In this document: positions 8,691 to 17,185 of the stretch, one piece after another
Numbering within the stretch: the stretch's first letter is position 1
Layout of the letters: each line of letters starts with the position of its first letter
DNA from: an uncultured Eubacteriales bacterium
Lineage (GTDB): Bacteria > Bacillota > Clostridia > Oscillospirales > Oscillospiraceae
NCBI GenBank assembly: GCA_900319695.1
Contig: ONPN01000013.1
Location: 1-64,000 of the forward strand
Direction of reading: 5' to 3'
DNA: 64,000 bases
The notes under the pieces: model-generated
Seen by the model: only the letters and a program-made list of their open reading frames with translations
Told to the model about the DNA's origin: nothing
Databases searched by the model: none
Position numbers and translations under genes: made by a program

Positions 8691-8786
8691 GGCAACACCG
8701 CACAATCCGGCTTCGGCGCCTCCTGGAAAAATTGCGCTCTGATTTTGTCACTTTTTCTTGAAATACACAAAGTATTCCTGCGAAAA
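8688..8786 (+). repeat. Partial copy of the palindromic TTAAGGCAACACCGC repeat
   Basis: This stretch matches the reverse complement of the right half of the complete element at 44131-44297: TAAGGCAACACCGCACAATC, then CTCCTGGAAAA, GCTCTGATTTTGTCACTTTT and the TACACAAAGTA centre. It starts inside the stop codon of the previous gene and is lost at about 8786, just before the glycosyltransferase start. Confidence 0.7.
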
Positions 8787-8801
8787 GGCTGCCGGGAGTG
8801 C

Positions 8802-9884
8802 ATGGCCATCGTCCTGCCCTCCCTGGACCCGGATCAGAAATTTGAAAAGGTGGTCGACGGCCTCGTTCGTGAGGGCTTTCGGCACATCGTCATCGTGGAC
8901 GACGGGAGCTCGGCGGAGCGCAGGCGCTTCTTTGACGCGGCGGCAGACAAACCCGGCTGCGTTGTCCTGACCCATGAGGTCAACAAGGGCAAGGGCCGCG
9001 CCCTCAAGACCGCCTTCGGCTATGTGCGCGAGAAGCTGCCGGACGTGCGCGGCGTCATTACCATCGACGGCGACGGTCAGCATCTGATAAAGGACATTGT
9101 CGCCTGCGGGGAGAAGATGCTGGAAAACGACGGCGCCGTGGTGCTCGGCTGCCGGGACTTCAGTCTCCCCGGCATCCCGCCCCGCTCGGTGGCGGGCAAC
9201 AAAACCACCTCGCGCTTTTTCCGCCTTTTCTTCGGCATCCGCCTCTCGGACACCCAGACCGGCCTGCGCGCTATCCCGGCTCAGCACCTCAAAACCTTCT
9301 GCGAGATTGAGGGCGAGCGCTTTGAGTATGAGACCAACATGCTCCTGTACATGAAGCGCCTCGGCATCCCGTTTCTTGAGCAGCCCATCGAGACCGTCTA
9401 CGACCCCGACGACTACAGCTCCCACTACAACGCGGTGAAGGACTCGCTGCGCATCACAAAGGTGATGGTCCGCTTCTTCACCACGGGCTCCGGCTTCCGC
9501 TACGCGGTGAGCTCGGTTTTGTCCTGGGTGGTGGACAACGGCCTGTATTATGCCGGTTTGGGCCTCACGGGGGCGAAGCTGGGCACGGCGACGGCCTCCG
9601 CGGTCTCCCATGTGGGGGCGCGCGTGCTGTCCTCGTTCTTCAATTTCAACATGAACCGGAGCTATGTCTTCCACAGCCGGGAGAAGTACTGGGGCTCCTG
9701 CGGCAAGTATTATCTGCTCTGCGTGCCCCAGACCCTGATCTCCGTGGGCCTGCTCACGGCGCTGGTCGCAAAGCTCGAGATCGCCTCGCCGCTGGCCGCG
9801 ACGGGCGTCAAGATCCTGATCGAGACGGGGCTTTTTATCATCAGCTATTTTATCCAGAAAAAGTGGGTTTTTACAAAAAAGTGA
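8802..9884 (+). CDS. GT2 family glycosyltransferase with C-terminal GtrA domain (360 aa)
   Basis: The N-terminal half is a GT-A glycosyltransferase of the polyprenyl-phosphate sugar synthase kind: AIVLPSLDPD, IVIVDDGSS, NKGKGRALKTA and TIDGDGQH with the metal-binding Asp pair. The C-terminal third has four membrane helices and ends SYFIQKKWVF, typical of GtrA, which moves lipid-linked sugars across the membrane. I chose ATG 8802; a TTG at 8745 would put 19 residues encoded by a dispersed repeat on the protein. The ribosome site before 8802 (GGGAG, 3-4 bases away) is tight, so the start is not certain. Its 5' control region seems to have been replaced by the repeat. Confidence 0.85.
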   Translation: MAIVLPSLDPDQKFEKVVDGLVREGFRHIVIVDDGSSAERRRFFDAAADKPGCVVLTHEVNKGKGRALKTAFGYVREKLPDVRGVITIDGDGQHLIKDIVACGEKMLENDGAVVLGCRDFSLPGIPPRSVAGNKTTSRFFRLFFGIRLSDTQTGLRAIPAQHLKTFCEIEGERFEYETNMLLYMKRLGIPFLEQPIETVYDPDDYSSHYNAVKDSLRITKVMVRFFTTGSGFRYAVSSVLSWVVDNGLYYAGLGLTGAKLGTATASAVSHVGARVLSSFFNFNMNRSYVFHSREKYWGSCGKYYLLCVPQTLISVGLLTALVAKLEIASPLAATGVKILIETGLFIISYFIQKKWVFTKK

Positions 9885-9895
9885 AAACACAGTAT

Positions 9896-10030
9896 GAGCC
9901 CGCCCCCCCGGCGGGCTCTCAAGCTGTCGACAAAATGTCGACAGCTTGAGAGGCAAAAATGGGAACTTTCGAAAAAGTTCCCGTTTTTGCACGGATTGTA
10001 CGTGAAGGGGGACTCCCCGTCCCCCTTCAC
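9896..10030 (+). repeat. Row of four perfect hairpins
   Basis: Four inverted repeats follow one another: GAGCCCGCC/GGCGGGCTC (9896-9918), a 16-base-arm hairpin TCTCAAGCTGTCGACA/its complement with an AAA loop (9917-9951), GGGAACTTT/AAAGTTCCC (9961-9982), and GTGAAGGGGGAC/GTCCCCCTTCAC with a TCCCC loop (10002-10030). The first may terminate the glycosyltransferase gene; the rest have no obvious T-runs except TTTTT after the third. Confidence 0.7.
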
Positions 10031-10129
10031 AGATCCCCCTTACAAGACCAACTTGGTTTGCAAGGGTTTGTCTGCCGTCTGAGAGCCCGCCGGACGGAGG
10101 GCTTTGCTTTCAGAGAAAGGAAGATACAC

Positions 10130-11218
10130 ATGTGGGGAATGATACTCGGCACGGCCCTGGCGCTGGCGCTGGCGGCGGTCGTCTATCTGGCGGTGTGCTT
10201 TCACCGCTTTTCGTTTATCAGGGGGCTTGAGAGAAAGAGCCGCCTGCTGTCCTGGCTCGCTGCCCTTGCGCCCATCGCGCTGCTGGGCTGCTTTGCGCTG
10301 ATCAACGTGACGGCGCTCGTCGTCGTGCTGCTGCACCTGATGGCCGCCTTTCTGCTCTGCGCCCTCGCGGCCTTTCTGATCCGCAGGCTCGCCGGGCGGC
10401 AAGTGCCCTATGACCTCCGCGGCGCGGCGGCGATCGCCCTGACCGCCGTCTACCTCGGCGTCGGCTGGTACATGGCGCACCACGTCTTCGAGACCGACTA
10501 CCGCCTCGAGAGCGCAAAGCTCAAAAGCGACATGCGCGTGGTCATGCTGGCGGACGCCCACCTCGGCATCACGCTGGACGGGGCGGACTTTGCGCGGGAG
10601 ATGGAGCGCGTCCAGGCCCTCGCGCCCGACGCGGTGGTGCTGGTCGGGGACTTCGTGGACGACGACAGCGAACGGGAGGACATGGTCGCCGCCTGCCGCG
10701 CGCTGGGCGGGCTGGAGACGCCCTACGGCGTGTACTTTGTCTACGGCAACCACGACGAGGGCTATTACCGCTTCCGAAACTTCGACGGCGCGGAGCTCCG
10801 GGCTGAGCTTGAGAAGAACGGCGTCACCATCCTCGAGGACGAGAGCGTCCCGCTGGGCGACAGTCTGGTGCTCATCGGGCGCCGTGACCGCTCTGACCGC
10901 GGCCGGGCGAGCATCGCCGCGCTCACGGAGGGGCTTGACCCGGCGCTGTTCACCCTGGTCCTCGACCACCAGCCGAACGACTACGCCGCCGAGGCCGAGG
11001 CGGGCGTCGATCTTGTCGTCTCCGGCCACACCCACGGCGGCCACATCTTCCCGTCGGGGCAGATCGGCCTGCTCATGGGGGCCAACGACGCGCTCTACGG
11101 TCTGGAACGGCGCGGGAACACCGACTTTATCGTGACCTCCGGCATCTCCGGCTGGGCCATCCCCTTCAAGACCGGCTGCCGCAGCGAGTTCGTGGTGATC
11201 GACCTTGCCACCGTATGA
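10130..11218 (+). CDS. Membrane-anchored metallophosphoesterase (YkuE/YaeI-like, 362 aa)
   Basis: About four membrane helices (residues 1-125) are followed by a calcineurin-like phosphoesterase domain with the metal-binding series MLADAHLG, LVGDFVDD, YGNHDEG and SGHTHGGH. Relatives such as YkuE and YaeI act on phospholipid or lipid-linked substrates at the membrane. ATG 10130 lies behind AAAGGAAG; an open frame extends 57 codons further upstream but runs through the hairpin row and lacks a ribosome site. It is convergent with ugd, separated by a strong two-way hairpin. Confidence 0.88.
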   Translation: MWGMILGTALALALAAVVYLAVCFHRFSFIRGLERKSRLLSWLAALAPIALLGCFALINVTALVVVLLHLMAAFLLCALAAFLIRRLAGRQVPYDLRGAAAIALTAVYLGVGWYMAHHVFETDYRLESAKLKSDMRVVMLADAHLGITLDGADFAREMERVQALAPDAVVLVGDFVDDDSEREDMVAACRALGGLETPYGVYFVYGNHDEGYYRFRNFDGAELRAELEKNGVTILEDESVPLGDSLVLIGRRDRSDRGRASIAALTEGLDPALFTLVLDHQPNDYAAEAEAGVDLVVSGHTHGGHIFPSGQIGLLMGANDALYGLERRGNTDFIVTSGISGWAIPFKTGCRSEFVVIDLATV

Positions 11219-11243
11219 CATACAGGTAAAAACATAAACAATT

Positions 11244-11278
11244 CCGCAGGGGCCGATGCTCTCATCGGCCCCTGCGGT
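11244..11278. terminator. Bidirectional terminator hairpin
   Basis: CCGCAGGGGCCGATG (11244-11258) and its exact complement (11263-11277) form a 15-base stem with a CTCT loop between two convergent genes. Confidence 0.8.
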
Positions 11279-11284
11279 CATTTA

Positions 11285-12490
11285 TTAATCTCTTGCGAAC
11301 AGATCCCTGGTGTACACCTTGTCCGCCACATCCTCCAAATCCTTGCTGAAGCGGTTGGCGATGATGACGTCGCAGACGCGCTTGAACTCGTCCAGATCGT
11401 CGATCCTGGGGCTGTTGTAGAAGTTGTCCTCCTTGAGCGTCGGCTCGTACACGACCATCTCCACGCCCTTGGCCTTGATGCGCTTCATCACGCCCTGGAT
11501 GCTGGACGCGCGGAAATTGTCGGAGCCCTCCTTCATCGTCAGCCGGTAGACGCCGATCACGCAGTCACGCCTGCCGTCAAAGAAGCCCGCCTTCCTGAGC
11601 ACGCTGTCGGCGATCACGTCCTTGCGCGTCTTGTTGCTCTCCACAATGGCGGAGATGAGGTTTTCCGGCACGTCCTGATAATTGGCGCGCAGCTGCTTGG
11701 TGTCCTTCGGCAGGCAGTAGCCGCCGTAGCCGAAGGAGGGATTGTTGTAGAAGGAGCCGATGCGCGGGTCGAGGCACACGCCCTCAATGATCTGCTTGGT
11801 GTTGAGCCCGCGCGCCTCGGCGTAGGTGTCCAGCTCGTTGAAGAAGCTGACGCGCAGGGCGAGATAGGTGTTGGCGAAGAGCTTGACCGCCTCGGCCTCG
11901 GTGAGATCGGTGAAGAGGACGCTGATGTTCTCCTTCTCGGCCCCCTCCTCCAGAAGCTCCGCGAAGCGGTGCGCCGCGTCGGCCAGACGCGCGTTGTCCA
12001 AAGGCGCGCCCACAATGATGCGCGAGGGGTAGAGATTGTCGTACAGCGCCCGGCCCTCCCGCAGAAACTCGGGGGAGAAGAGGATGTTCTCGCTCTGGTA
12101 TTTCGCCCGCACACGCGCGGTGTAGCCGACGGGAACCGTGGACTTGATGACCATGATCGCGTCCGGGTTCACCTTCATCACCGTCTCGATCACGTCCTCA
12201 ACGGCGGAGGTGTCGAAGTAGTTGAGATTCGGGTCGTAGTTTGTGGGGGTGGCGATGATGACAAACTCCGCGTCCCGATAGGCCGCCTCCTTGTCGAGCG
12301 TGGCCCTGAGATTCAGCTTCCTGTTGGCAAGAAAATCTTCGATCTCCTTGTCCTGAATCGGGGATTTGCCGCTGTTGATGAGCTCCACCTTACGGGGCGT
12401 GGTGCTCACCGCCGTGACCTCATGGTGCTGGCTGAGCAGCACCGCGAGGGAGAGGCCGACGTAGCCGACGCCCGCAACCGCAATTTTCAT
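11285..12490 (-). CDS. ugd: UDP-glucose 6-dehydrogenase (401 aa)
   Basis: The protein starts [16 protein letters not shown] (Rossmann GxGxxG) and carries [18 protein letters not shown], and the active-site Cys motif [14 protein letters not shown]. It is the short 400-residue type of UDP-glucose/GDP-mannose dehydrogenase. The likely reaction is UDP-glucose to UDP-glucuronate with two NAD+; the substrate is inferred from the neighbour. AAGGAG lies 8 bases before the ATG. It follows the epimerase gene by 12 bases in the same operon, which fits a route from UDP-glucose to UDP-glucuronate to UDP-galacturonate for envelope polysaccharide. Confidence 0.9.
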   Translation of the reverse strand: MKIAVAGVGYVGLSLAVLLSQHHEVTAVSTTPRKVELINSGKSPIQDKEIEDFLANRKLNLRATLDKEAAYRDAEFVIIATPTNYDPNLNYFDTSAVEDVIETVMKVNPDAIMVIKSTVPVGYTARVRAKYQSENILFSPEFLREGRALYDNLYPSRIIVGAPLDNARLADAAHRFAELLEEGAEKENISVLFTDLTEAEAVKLFANTYLALRVSFFNELDTYAEARGLNTKQIIEGVCLDPRIGSFYNNPSFGYGGYCLPKDTKQLRANYQDVPENLISAIVESNKTRKDVIADSVLRKAGFFDGRRDCVIGVYRLTMKEGSDNFRASSIQGVMKRIKAKGVEMVVYEPTLKEDNFYNSPRIDDLDEFKRVCDVIIANRFSKDLEDVADKVYTRDLFARD

Positions 12491-12502
12491 CGTTTTATCT
12501 CC

Positions 12503-13588
12503 TTATATCTTATAGTATTCTTTGTACCATTGCGCAAAGCGCCTGAGCCCCTCGCGCAGCGGGGTGTGGGGCTTAAAGCCGAAGTCCCGCTCCAGCGGCT
12601 CCGTGTCGGCGTAGGTGATCTCCACGTCGCCCGGCTGCATGGGCACAAGCTGCTTGTGCGCCTCAAAGTCGTAATCCTCCGGCAGCACGCCCGCCGCGAC
12701 CAGCTCCTCCGAGAGGATGCGCACGAAGTCCAGCAGGTTTTCCGGGTGGCTGTTGCCGATGTTATAGAGCTTGTACGGCGGAACGGGCAGGCCGTCCGCG
12801 CCGGTTTTGCGCGCGGGCGGCTTTGCCATGACGCGCATGATGCCCTCCACGATATCGTCGATGTAGGTGAAGTCCCGCTTGCAGTTGCCGTAGTTGAAGA
12901 TTTTGATGGTCTCGCCCGCGCGCAGCTTGTTGGTAAAGCCGAAGTAGGCCATATCGGGCCGCCCGGCGGGGCCGTAGACCGTAAAGAAGCGCAGGCCGGT
13001 GCATGGGATTTCGTAGAGCTTGGCGTAGGCGTGGGCCAGCAGCTCGTCCGATTTCTTCGTCGCGGCATAGAGGCTGATGGGGCTGTCGACCTTGTCGTCG
13101 GTGGAGTAGGGGACCTTTTTGCTGTTGCCGTAGACCGAGGAGCTGGAGGCGTAGACCAGATGCGAAACGCCCTTCTTCCCGCCGTCGTAGGAGTGGCGGC
13201 AGGCCTCAAGGATATTGTAAAAGCCGATGAGGTTCGACTCAATGTACACGTCCGGGTGGTCGATGGAATAGCGCACGCCGGGCTGGGCCGCGAGGTTTAC
13301 AACGATGTCCGGCGCATAGTCCGCGAAGAGCCTGTCCAAAACGGCCCTGTCCGCCATGTTGCCGCGCACGAAGCTGAAGCGGCAGCCGTCGCCCGCCCGC
13401 TCGGCGGCGAGGCTTTCCAGCAGGCCGAGGCGGTACTCCTTGAGCGAGACCTCGTAGTAATCGTTCATGCTGTCGATGCCGACGACGTGGATGTTTTCAT
13501 TGCGGCGCAGCAGTTCCAGCGACAGAAAGCAGCCGATAAAGCCCGCCGCGCCCGTGACCAGCACGGTCTTTTTCTCAAATTCGTTCAT
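12503..13588 (-). CDS. NAD-dependent epimerase, probably UDP-glucuronate 4-epimerase (361 aa)
   Basis: An extended SDR epimerase: VTGAAGFIG at the N-terminus, VNLAAQPGVRYSI, ASSSSVYG, the catalytic SLYAATKKSDE (Tyr-xxx-Lys), and RFFTVYGPAGRPDMA, typical of the glucuronate 4-epimerase branch (LpsL/Cap1J). Its start overlaps the upstream lipoprotein stop by ATGA (13585-13588), and GAGGAG precedes it. With the adjacent dehydrogenase it would supply UDP-galacturonate. A UDP-glucose 4-epimerase role is possible but less likely given the motif set. Confidence 0.87.
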   Translation of the reverse strand: MNEFEKKTVLVTGAAGFIGCFLSLELLRRNENIHVVGIDSMNDYYEVSLKEYRLGLLESLAAERAGDGCRFSFVRGNMADRAVLDRLFADYAPDIVVNLAAQPGVRYSIDHPDVYIESNLIGFYNILEACRHSYDGGKKGVSHLVYASSSSVYGNSKKVPYSTDDKVDSPISLYAATKKSDELLAHAYAKLYEIPCTGLRFFTVYGPAGRPDMAYFGFTNKLRAGETIKIFNYGNCKRDFTYIDDIVEGIMRVMAKPPARKTGADGLPVPPYKLYNIGNSHPENLLDFVRILSEELVAAGVLPEDYDFEAHKQLVPMQPGDVEITYADTEPLERDFGFKPHTPLREGLRRFAQWYKEYYKI

Positions 13589-14643
13589 GTTCTCTCCTCA
13601 ATAAAGCGCTGAAAGTCGAGTTTCAGGTATTGCTCGCGTCCGGCGGAGCTGAAGCCGGGGATGAGGGAGCCGTTAAAGTAGCCGTAGGCGCTGTGATAGC
13701 GGTCATAGCCGTCGCCGCTCCACTCGTTGATAAGCATGCCGTCCGGCAGGAGATACCAGCAGTTGAACTCCCAGCCGGTCGCGGGGTGGCTGAGTACGCC
13801 GCCGAGCAGGCAGAAAATATCGTAGGTCGGGGTCAGCTCGTCGCCCTCCTTCGACAGGCCGAAGAGCAGCTCGTCCACGCCGTCGCTGTTGAGGTCGCGG
13901 AGCAGCCAGCCGAGTTCTTCGGCCCCGGGGCGGGCAAAGACGTCGCTGATGCCGAGCTGCGCGGTCTGGTCAGAGCTCAGACCGTCCCGGAGCCCCGCGG
14001 CGACCTTGTCGATCAGCTCCCAATAGAGGGCGTAGCGCTCGTCCGGCTCCACGCTCTTTTCTTCCTGAACCTCGCCGTCGGCGTCGCCCTGCACGGGGAC
14101 AAAGGCGGCGTTGGCAAGCGCGATCAGCGTATCGGCGCTCGCGCCCTGCGTCATGCCGAGGTTGTACAGAAGACCCGGCACGACGTCGACCCAGGCGATA
14201 TATCCGGCCTCGCCGTTGGTATAGAGCGCAGCCTTGCAGTACTTGACCTCGGCGGCGCTTGCCTCTGTCCAGTCAAAATACAGGCCGGAGATGTCCTTGG
14301 GCTCAAAGCCGGCCGTCGGCTGGGCGCACAGAAAGGCCCTCGCGCCGTCGAGCGTGAACTCCATCTGGGCGATCGGCGCGTCGTTCACAAGCTCGATCCA
14401 GCAGTAACGCACGTCCTCGGCCCCTTTAGGTGCGGGGAGGGGAATACCGGTAGCCTGGACAAGCCCCTCGGCATCCGTCTCATGGATGGGGTTCGGCAGG
14501 GCGACGGGCTCCGCCGTCGGTGCGGGCGTCTCCGTCACAGAGGGCGCGGACGTTTCGACCGGCGCGAGGGCGGGAGAGGAACAGGCGGCAAGCGAAAGCG
14601 CGAGCGCCGCAATACACAGGATCAGAAAAAGACGTTTCTTCAT
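13585..14643 (-). CDS. Lipoprotein of unknown function (352 aa)
   Basis: MKKRLFLILCIAALALSLAAC is a lipoprotein signal with the lipobox Cys at about residue 21, followed by a Thr/Pro/Ala-rich linker and two soluble regions. The last part has NSDGVDELLFGLS, a repeat-like Asp-rich stretch seen in secreted proteins of this group. GGAGG lies 5-6 bases before ATG 14643, whereas the open frame upstream has no ribosome site. It is the first gene of the operon with the epimerase and dehydrogenase, but nothing in it shows a sugar-related role. Confidence 0.75.
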   Translation of the reverse strand: MKKRLFLILCIAALALSLAACSSPALAPVETSAPSVTETPAPTAEPVALPNPIHETDAEGLVQATGIPLPAPKGAEDVRYCWIELVNDAPIAQMEFTLDGARAFLCAQPTAGFEPKDISGLYFDWTEASAAEVKYCKAALYTNGEAGYIAWVDVVPGLLYNLGMTQGASADTLIALANAAFVPVQGDADGEVQEEKSVEPDERYALYWELIDKVAAGLRDGLSSDQTAQLGISDVFARPGAEELGWLLRDLNSDGVDELLFGLSKEGDELTPTYDIFCLLGGVLSHPATGWEFNCWYLLPDGMLINEWSGDGYDRYHSAYGYFNGSLIPGFSSAGREQYLKLDFQRFIEERT

Positions 14644-14753
14644 CGTGACCTCCGTGGGTGAGTGTTGCATTATTTTAGCAAAAATACAGGCTGTTTGCAA
14701 GATTGGAAAGTAAATGGGTCGCCCAGGGTTTACCTTGAATGCAGAAAGACCAT

Positions 14754-14886
14754 GCCTCCCCTGAAAGGGGAGGTGGTTTTGAGCTGCAAGCAGCCCAAAA
14801 CCGGAGGGGTAACAGCGCCTTGCCCGATGGTTGACCCCTCAGTCACGGCGGCAGGCCGCCGCGACAGCTCCCCTTTCAGGGGAGCC
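14754..14886. repeat. Dispersed repeat with GCCTCCCCTGAAAGGGGAGG ends, copy 1
   Basis: Both ends are self-complementary (CTCCCCTgaaAGGGGAG) and are inverted copies of each other. The middle carries CCGGAGGGGT and GACCCCTCAGTCACGGCGG. Related copies lie at 24514 and 29288. Confidence 0.75.
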
Positions 14887-14888
14887 GT

Positions 14889-15851
14889 TTAATACTTGGG
14901 GTCGGCGAGACTCCACAGGTACGACTTCTGCATCATGGGGCTGTCGGGGTTGACGCGGCCCCGGGTGTCGAGCGCCGCGTTGGAGATCACCTCGAAGGGG
15001 CGCGTCCCGGTCTCGTACTCGGTCAGCAGGGCCTCCTCCTGGAACAGCAGCACGCCCAGCGGGAGGTGATAGTCGCTCGAGACAACGGCGAGGGCTCTGA
15101 CCTCGGGGTGCTGCTCACAAAGCAGCTTGCAGGTAAACGCGGCGTTGTCCGCCGTGGTCATGGAGGCGTCCTCGATCAGAATGCGGTCGGGCTCCACGCC
15201 GCGCGCCGTGAGCCAGGCGGCCATGACGCCCGCCTCGGTAGCTGAGGGGTTCTGCCACGCGGTGCCGCCGCCGGTCACGGCGATCAGCGCGTTCGGGTAC
15301 TTTTCGGCGGAGGCCAGCGCCGTCTCACAGCGGCCGACCAGCTCCTCGCTCATGGAGCCGTCCGGGTGGAGCTGGAAGCCGAGAACCACGATGCAGAGAC
15401 TGTCATCCTCCGGCAGACCGTCGGGCAGCACGCCGGGGTTGAGCGTGAGCGTTGTGTTGACCTCGCTCCACAGGGCCATAAGCTCTGTCCAGAGCGAACC
15501 GAGGGCGGGGTCAAGGGCGGAGAGCTCTTCCAGATCATGCCCGATGAGCTCGGACGCCGCCTCCTGCTTATCCGCGTAGGCAAAGGCCATGTCGCTCACG
15601 AGCCGGTAGCTTTCCTCCGTGTAGCCCTGCGGCGGCACAAAGGGCGTGGGCGCTGCCGTCGGGACCGGGGTGGGATCGGGTGTCGGCGCTTCGGTCGGCA
15701 CAGGCGTCGGCGCGGGCGCTGCCGTCGGCTCTGCGGTCTCTACAGCGGGCGTCGGCGGCGTGTTGTCGTCCCTCGCCTGCCAGCGCAGAAACAGCAGCGC
15801 CGCAAGCGACAGGCACAGGAGCAGCAGGAGAATCAAACGCAGTTTTTTCAT
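14889..15851 (-). CDS. YdcF-like (DUF218) anchored protein (320 aa)
   Basis: One N-terminal membrane helix, then a long TP/AP-rich linker (about residues 33-75), then a DUF218/YdcF domain with CIVVLGFQL, VTGGGTAW, ILIEDASMTTADNA and VSSDYHLP. The fold is thought to bind nucleotide-like or lipid-linked ligands; no activity is firmly established for this branch. It is the last of a four-gene minus-strand operon (ABC-F, YdcF, DUF6056-like, this gene), 12 bases after its neighbour. GAGGGGG precedes the ATG. Confidence 0.8.
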   Translation of the reverse strand: MKKLRLILLLLLCLSLAALLFLRWQARDDNTPPTPAVETAEPTAAPAPTPVPTEAPTPDPTPVPTAAPTPFVPPQGYTEESYRLVSDMAFAYADKQEAASELIGHDLEELSALDPALGSLWTELMALWSEVNTTLTLNPGVLPDGLPEDDSLCIVVLGFQLHPDGSMSEELVGRCETALASAEKYPNALIAVTGGGTAWQNPSATEAGVMAAWLTARGVEPDRILIEDASMTTADNAAFTCKLLCEQHPEVRALAVVSSDYHLPLGVLLFQEEALLTEYETGTRPFEVISNAALDTRGRVNPDSPMMQKSYLWSLADPKY

Positions 15852-15863
15852 CTTCGATCCCCC

Positions 15864-17174
15864 TCAGTAGCCGATGATCCGCTCGGCCCCGTAGTACTTC
15901 GCCATGTAGACATTGGGCCAGTCGCCGGGGTCTTCGACGTTCAGATAGGGCAGACCCGCGAAGGCGGGGTAGCTGGTGTCGGGATAGGGGCGCGGGACCT
16001 GGATGAGCGTCTCGCCGTCGGCGGCGCACTCACGGATGAGCTCCACGTTGTATTGCAGGGCCGCGTGGGTGCGGACAATGTCCCTGACCCCGACTGGGAT
16101 AAAGTACAGCGTAAACGCGAGGCAGACGGCGCAGAGAGCGGCGGGGACGGCGCGGCTCCGGGTTTCGAGCAGGGAAGAGAACAGCACGCCGTCTGCGCAG
16201 AGCAGGAGGATCAGACCGATATAGGTGCTGCGCGCGGCGGTGTACATCGCGAAGGTCAGCACAAAGTGTCCGGCGAGCGAGCCGAACAGCAGTACCAGCG
16301 ACAGAAGACGCCTCTCACGGGAGACGCCGTTTTTTATTGCCAGATAATAGAGCAGGGGAAAGCTCAGAAGCAGGAGCCAGAAGCGGAGATAAAAGCGGCC
16401 CGTCTCGAGGAAGTTTTCAAAGAGGACCGTAAGGCGCATCTCGGCGGATTTGTTCACGCTCTCCGCCGGGGCGAGCATCATGTAAAAGAAGCCTGCCAGC
16501 ATCAGAGCGAGGCTGAGCAGGGCCCAGAGCTCCGGGCGGCGCTTTTTCTCGAAAACTTCCAGAAGCAGAAAGCACAGGCCCATCGCGACGAGGGCGACCG
16601 TGGCGTTTTCCGAGTACGCGCCCACGACAAAGGAGAAGGGAACATAGAGAAGCTGCACGGCCTTTGCGGGGCTCTTGCCCTCCGTGAGCCGCGCCGCCCA
16701 GGGCAGCAGCCACAGGAGACTCAGCGCCGCGCACCAGAGATAGTTGATCGAGCCGTCCAGCCACAGAAAGACCTGTCCGAAATCCGGCTGCAAAACCCAC
16801 AGGCAGCCGAAGGCCGCGAGCAGCAGGAGAGCGTTCGGCCCCCTGCGGTCACAGAGGCGGCAGATCAGCCGCAGCAGGGCGGCAAAGACCGCGGCGTTGA
16901 CCACGTCGAAGACGGCCTTGGGCAGCATCAGAAAGAGCTGCACCAGGGCGTGCGCGATCACGCGGCCGTTCATCGTCTGCCGGTGCGCCGCCATGGAGGG
17001 GATGATCTGCGAAACGGACTCAATGCGGCTGTCGTCCAGGTAGCTGAAGCAGTAGCGGTAATCGTCCGCCACAAGATCGGTCTCGTGGTTCAGAAAGAGC
17101 AGCAGCAGAAACACCGCCGCCAAAACCAGCACTGCCGCGGGCCGGGAGCGGCTGAAACGTGAGAGCCTGTCCAT
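15864..17174 (-). CDS. DUF6056-like polytopic membrane protein (436 aa)
   Basis: About eleven membrane helices with the features of the DUF6056 group: DLVADDYRYCF near the start, MNGRVIAHALVQ, and FLWLDGSINYLWCA. The Asp pair in the first extracellular loop resembles GT-C glycosyltransferases that use lipid-linked sugars, so an envelope sugar transfer role is a fair guess but not shown. GAGGGGG lies about 8 bases before the ATG. It sits between two YdcF-like genes, which also supports an envelope role. Confidence 0.7.
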   Translation of the reverse strand: MDRLSRFSRSRPAAVLVLAAVFLLLLFLNHETDLVADDYRYCFSYLDDSRIESVSQIIPSMAAHRQTMNGRVIAHALVQLFLMLPKAVFDVVNAAVFAALLRLICRLCDRRGPNALLLLAAFGCLWVLQPDFGQVFLWLDGSINYLWCAALSLLWLLPWAARLTEGKSPAKAVQLLYVPFSFVVGAYSENATVALVAMGLCFLLLEVFEKKRRPELWALLSLALMLAGFFYMMLAPAESVNKSAEMRLTVLFENFLETGRFYLRFWLLLLSFPLLYYLAIKNGVSRERRLLSLVLLFGSLAGHFVLTFAMYTAARSTYIGLILLLCADGVLFSSLLETRSRAVPAALCAVCLAFTLYFIPVGVRDIVRTHAALQYNVELIRECAADGETLIQVPRPYPDTSYPAFAGLPYLNVEDPGDWPNVYMAKYYGAERIIGY

Positions 17175-17185
17175 CCCGCGCCCCC

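Noticed and set aside
5175..8705. A very long open frame (over 1100 codons) on the minus strand
   Set aside because: It lies wholly opposite the three co-directional genes 5220-8690, has Val/Asp/Gly/His-rich shadow composition and no ribosome site. GC-rich codon use leaves the opposite frame open. The same reasoning removes the 990-codon frame opposite alaS and the 671-codon frame opposite the GGDEF-EAL gene.
8745..8801. TTG start giving the glycosyltransferase 19 more residues
   Set aside because: These codons belong to a dispersed palindromic repeat also present at 44131-44297, so they are unlikely to be native protein sequence.
9959..10129. 57-codon N-terminal extension of the metallophosphoesterase
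   Set aside because: It runs through hairpins, has no ribosome site and the protein then lacks a normal membrane start. ATG 10130 has AAAGGAAG.
15640..15760. Repetitive GTCGGCGC-type sequence that could look like a tandem repeat or CRISPR
   Set aside because: It encodes the Thr-Pro/Ala-Pro linker of the anchored YdcF-like protein; there are no regular repeats with unique spacers.
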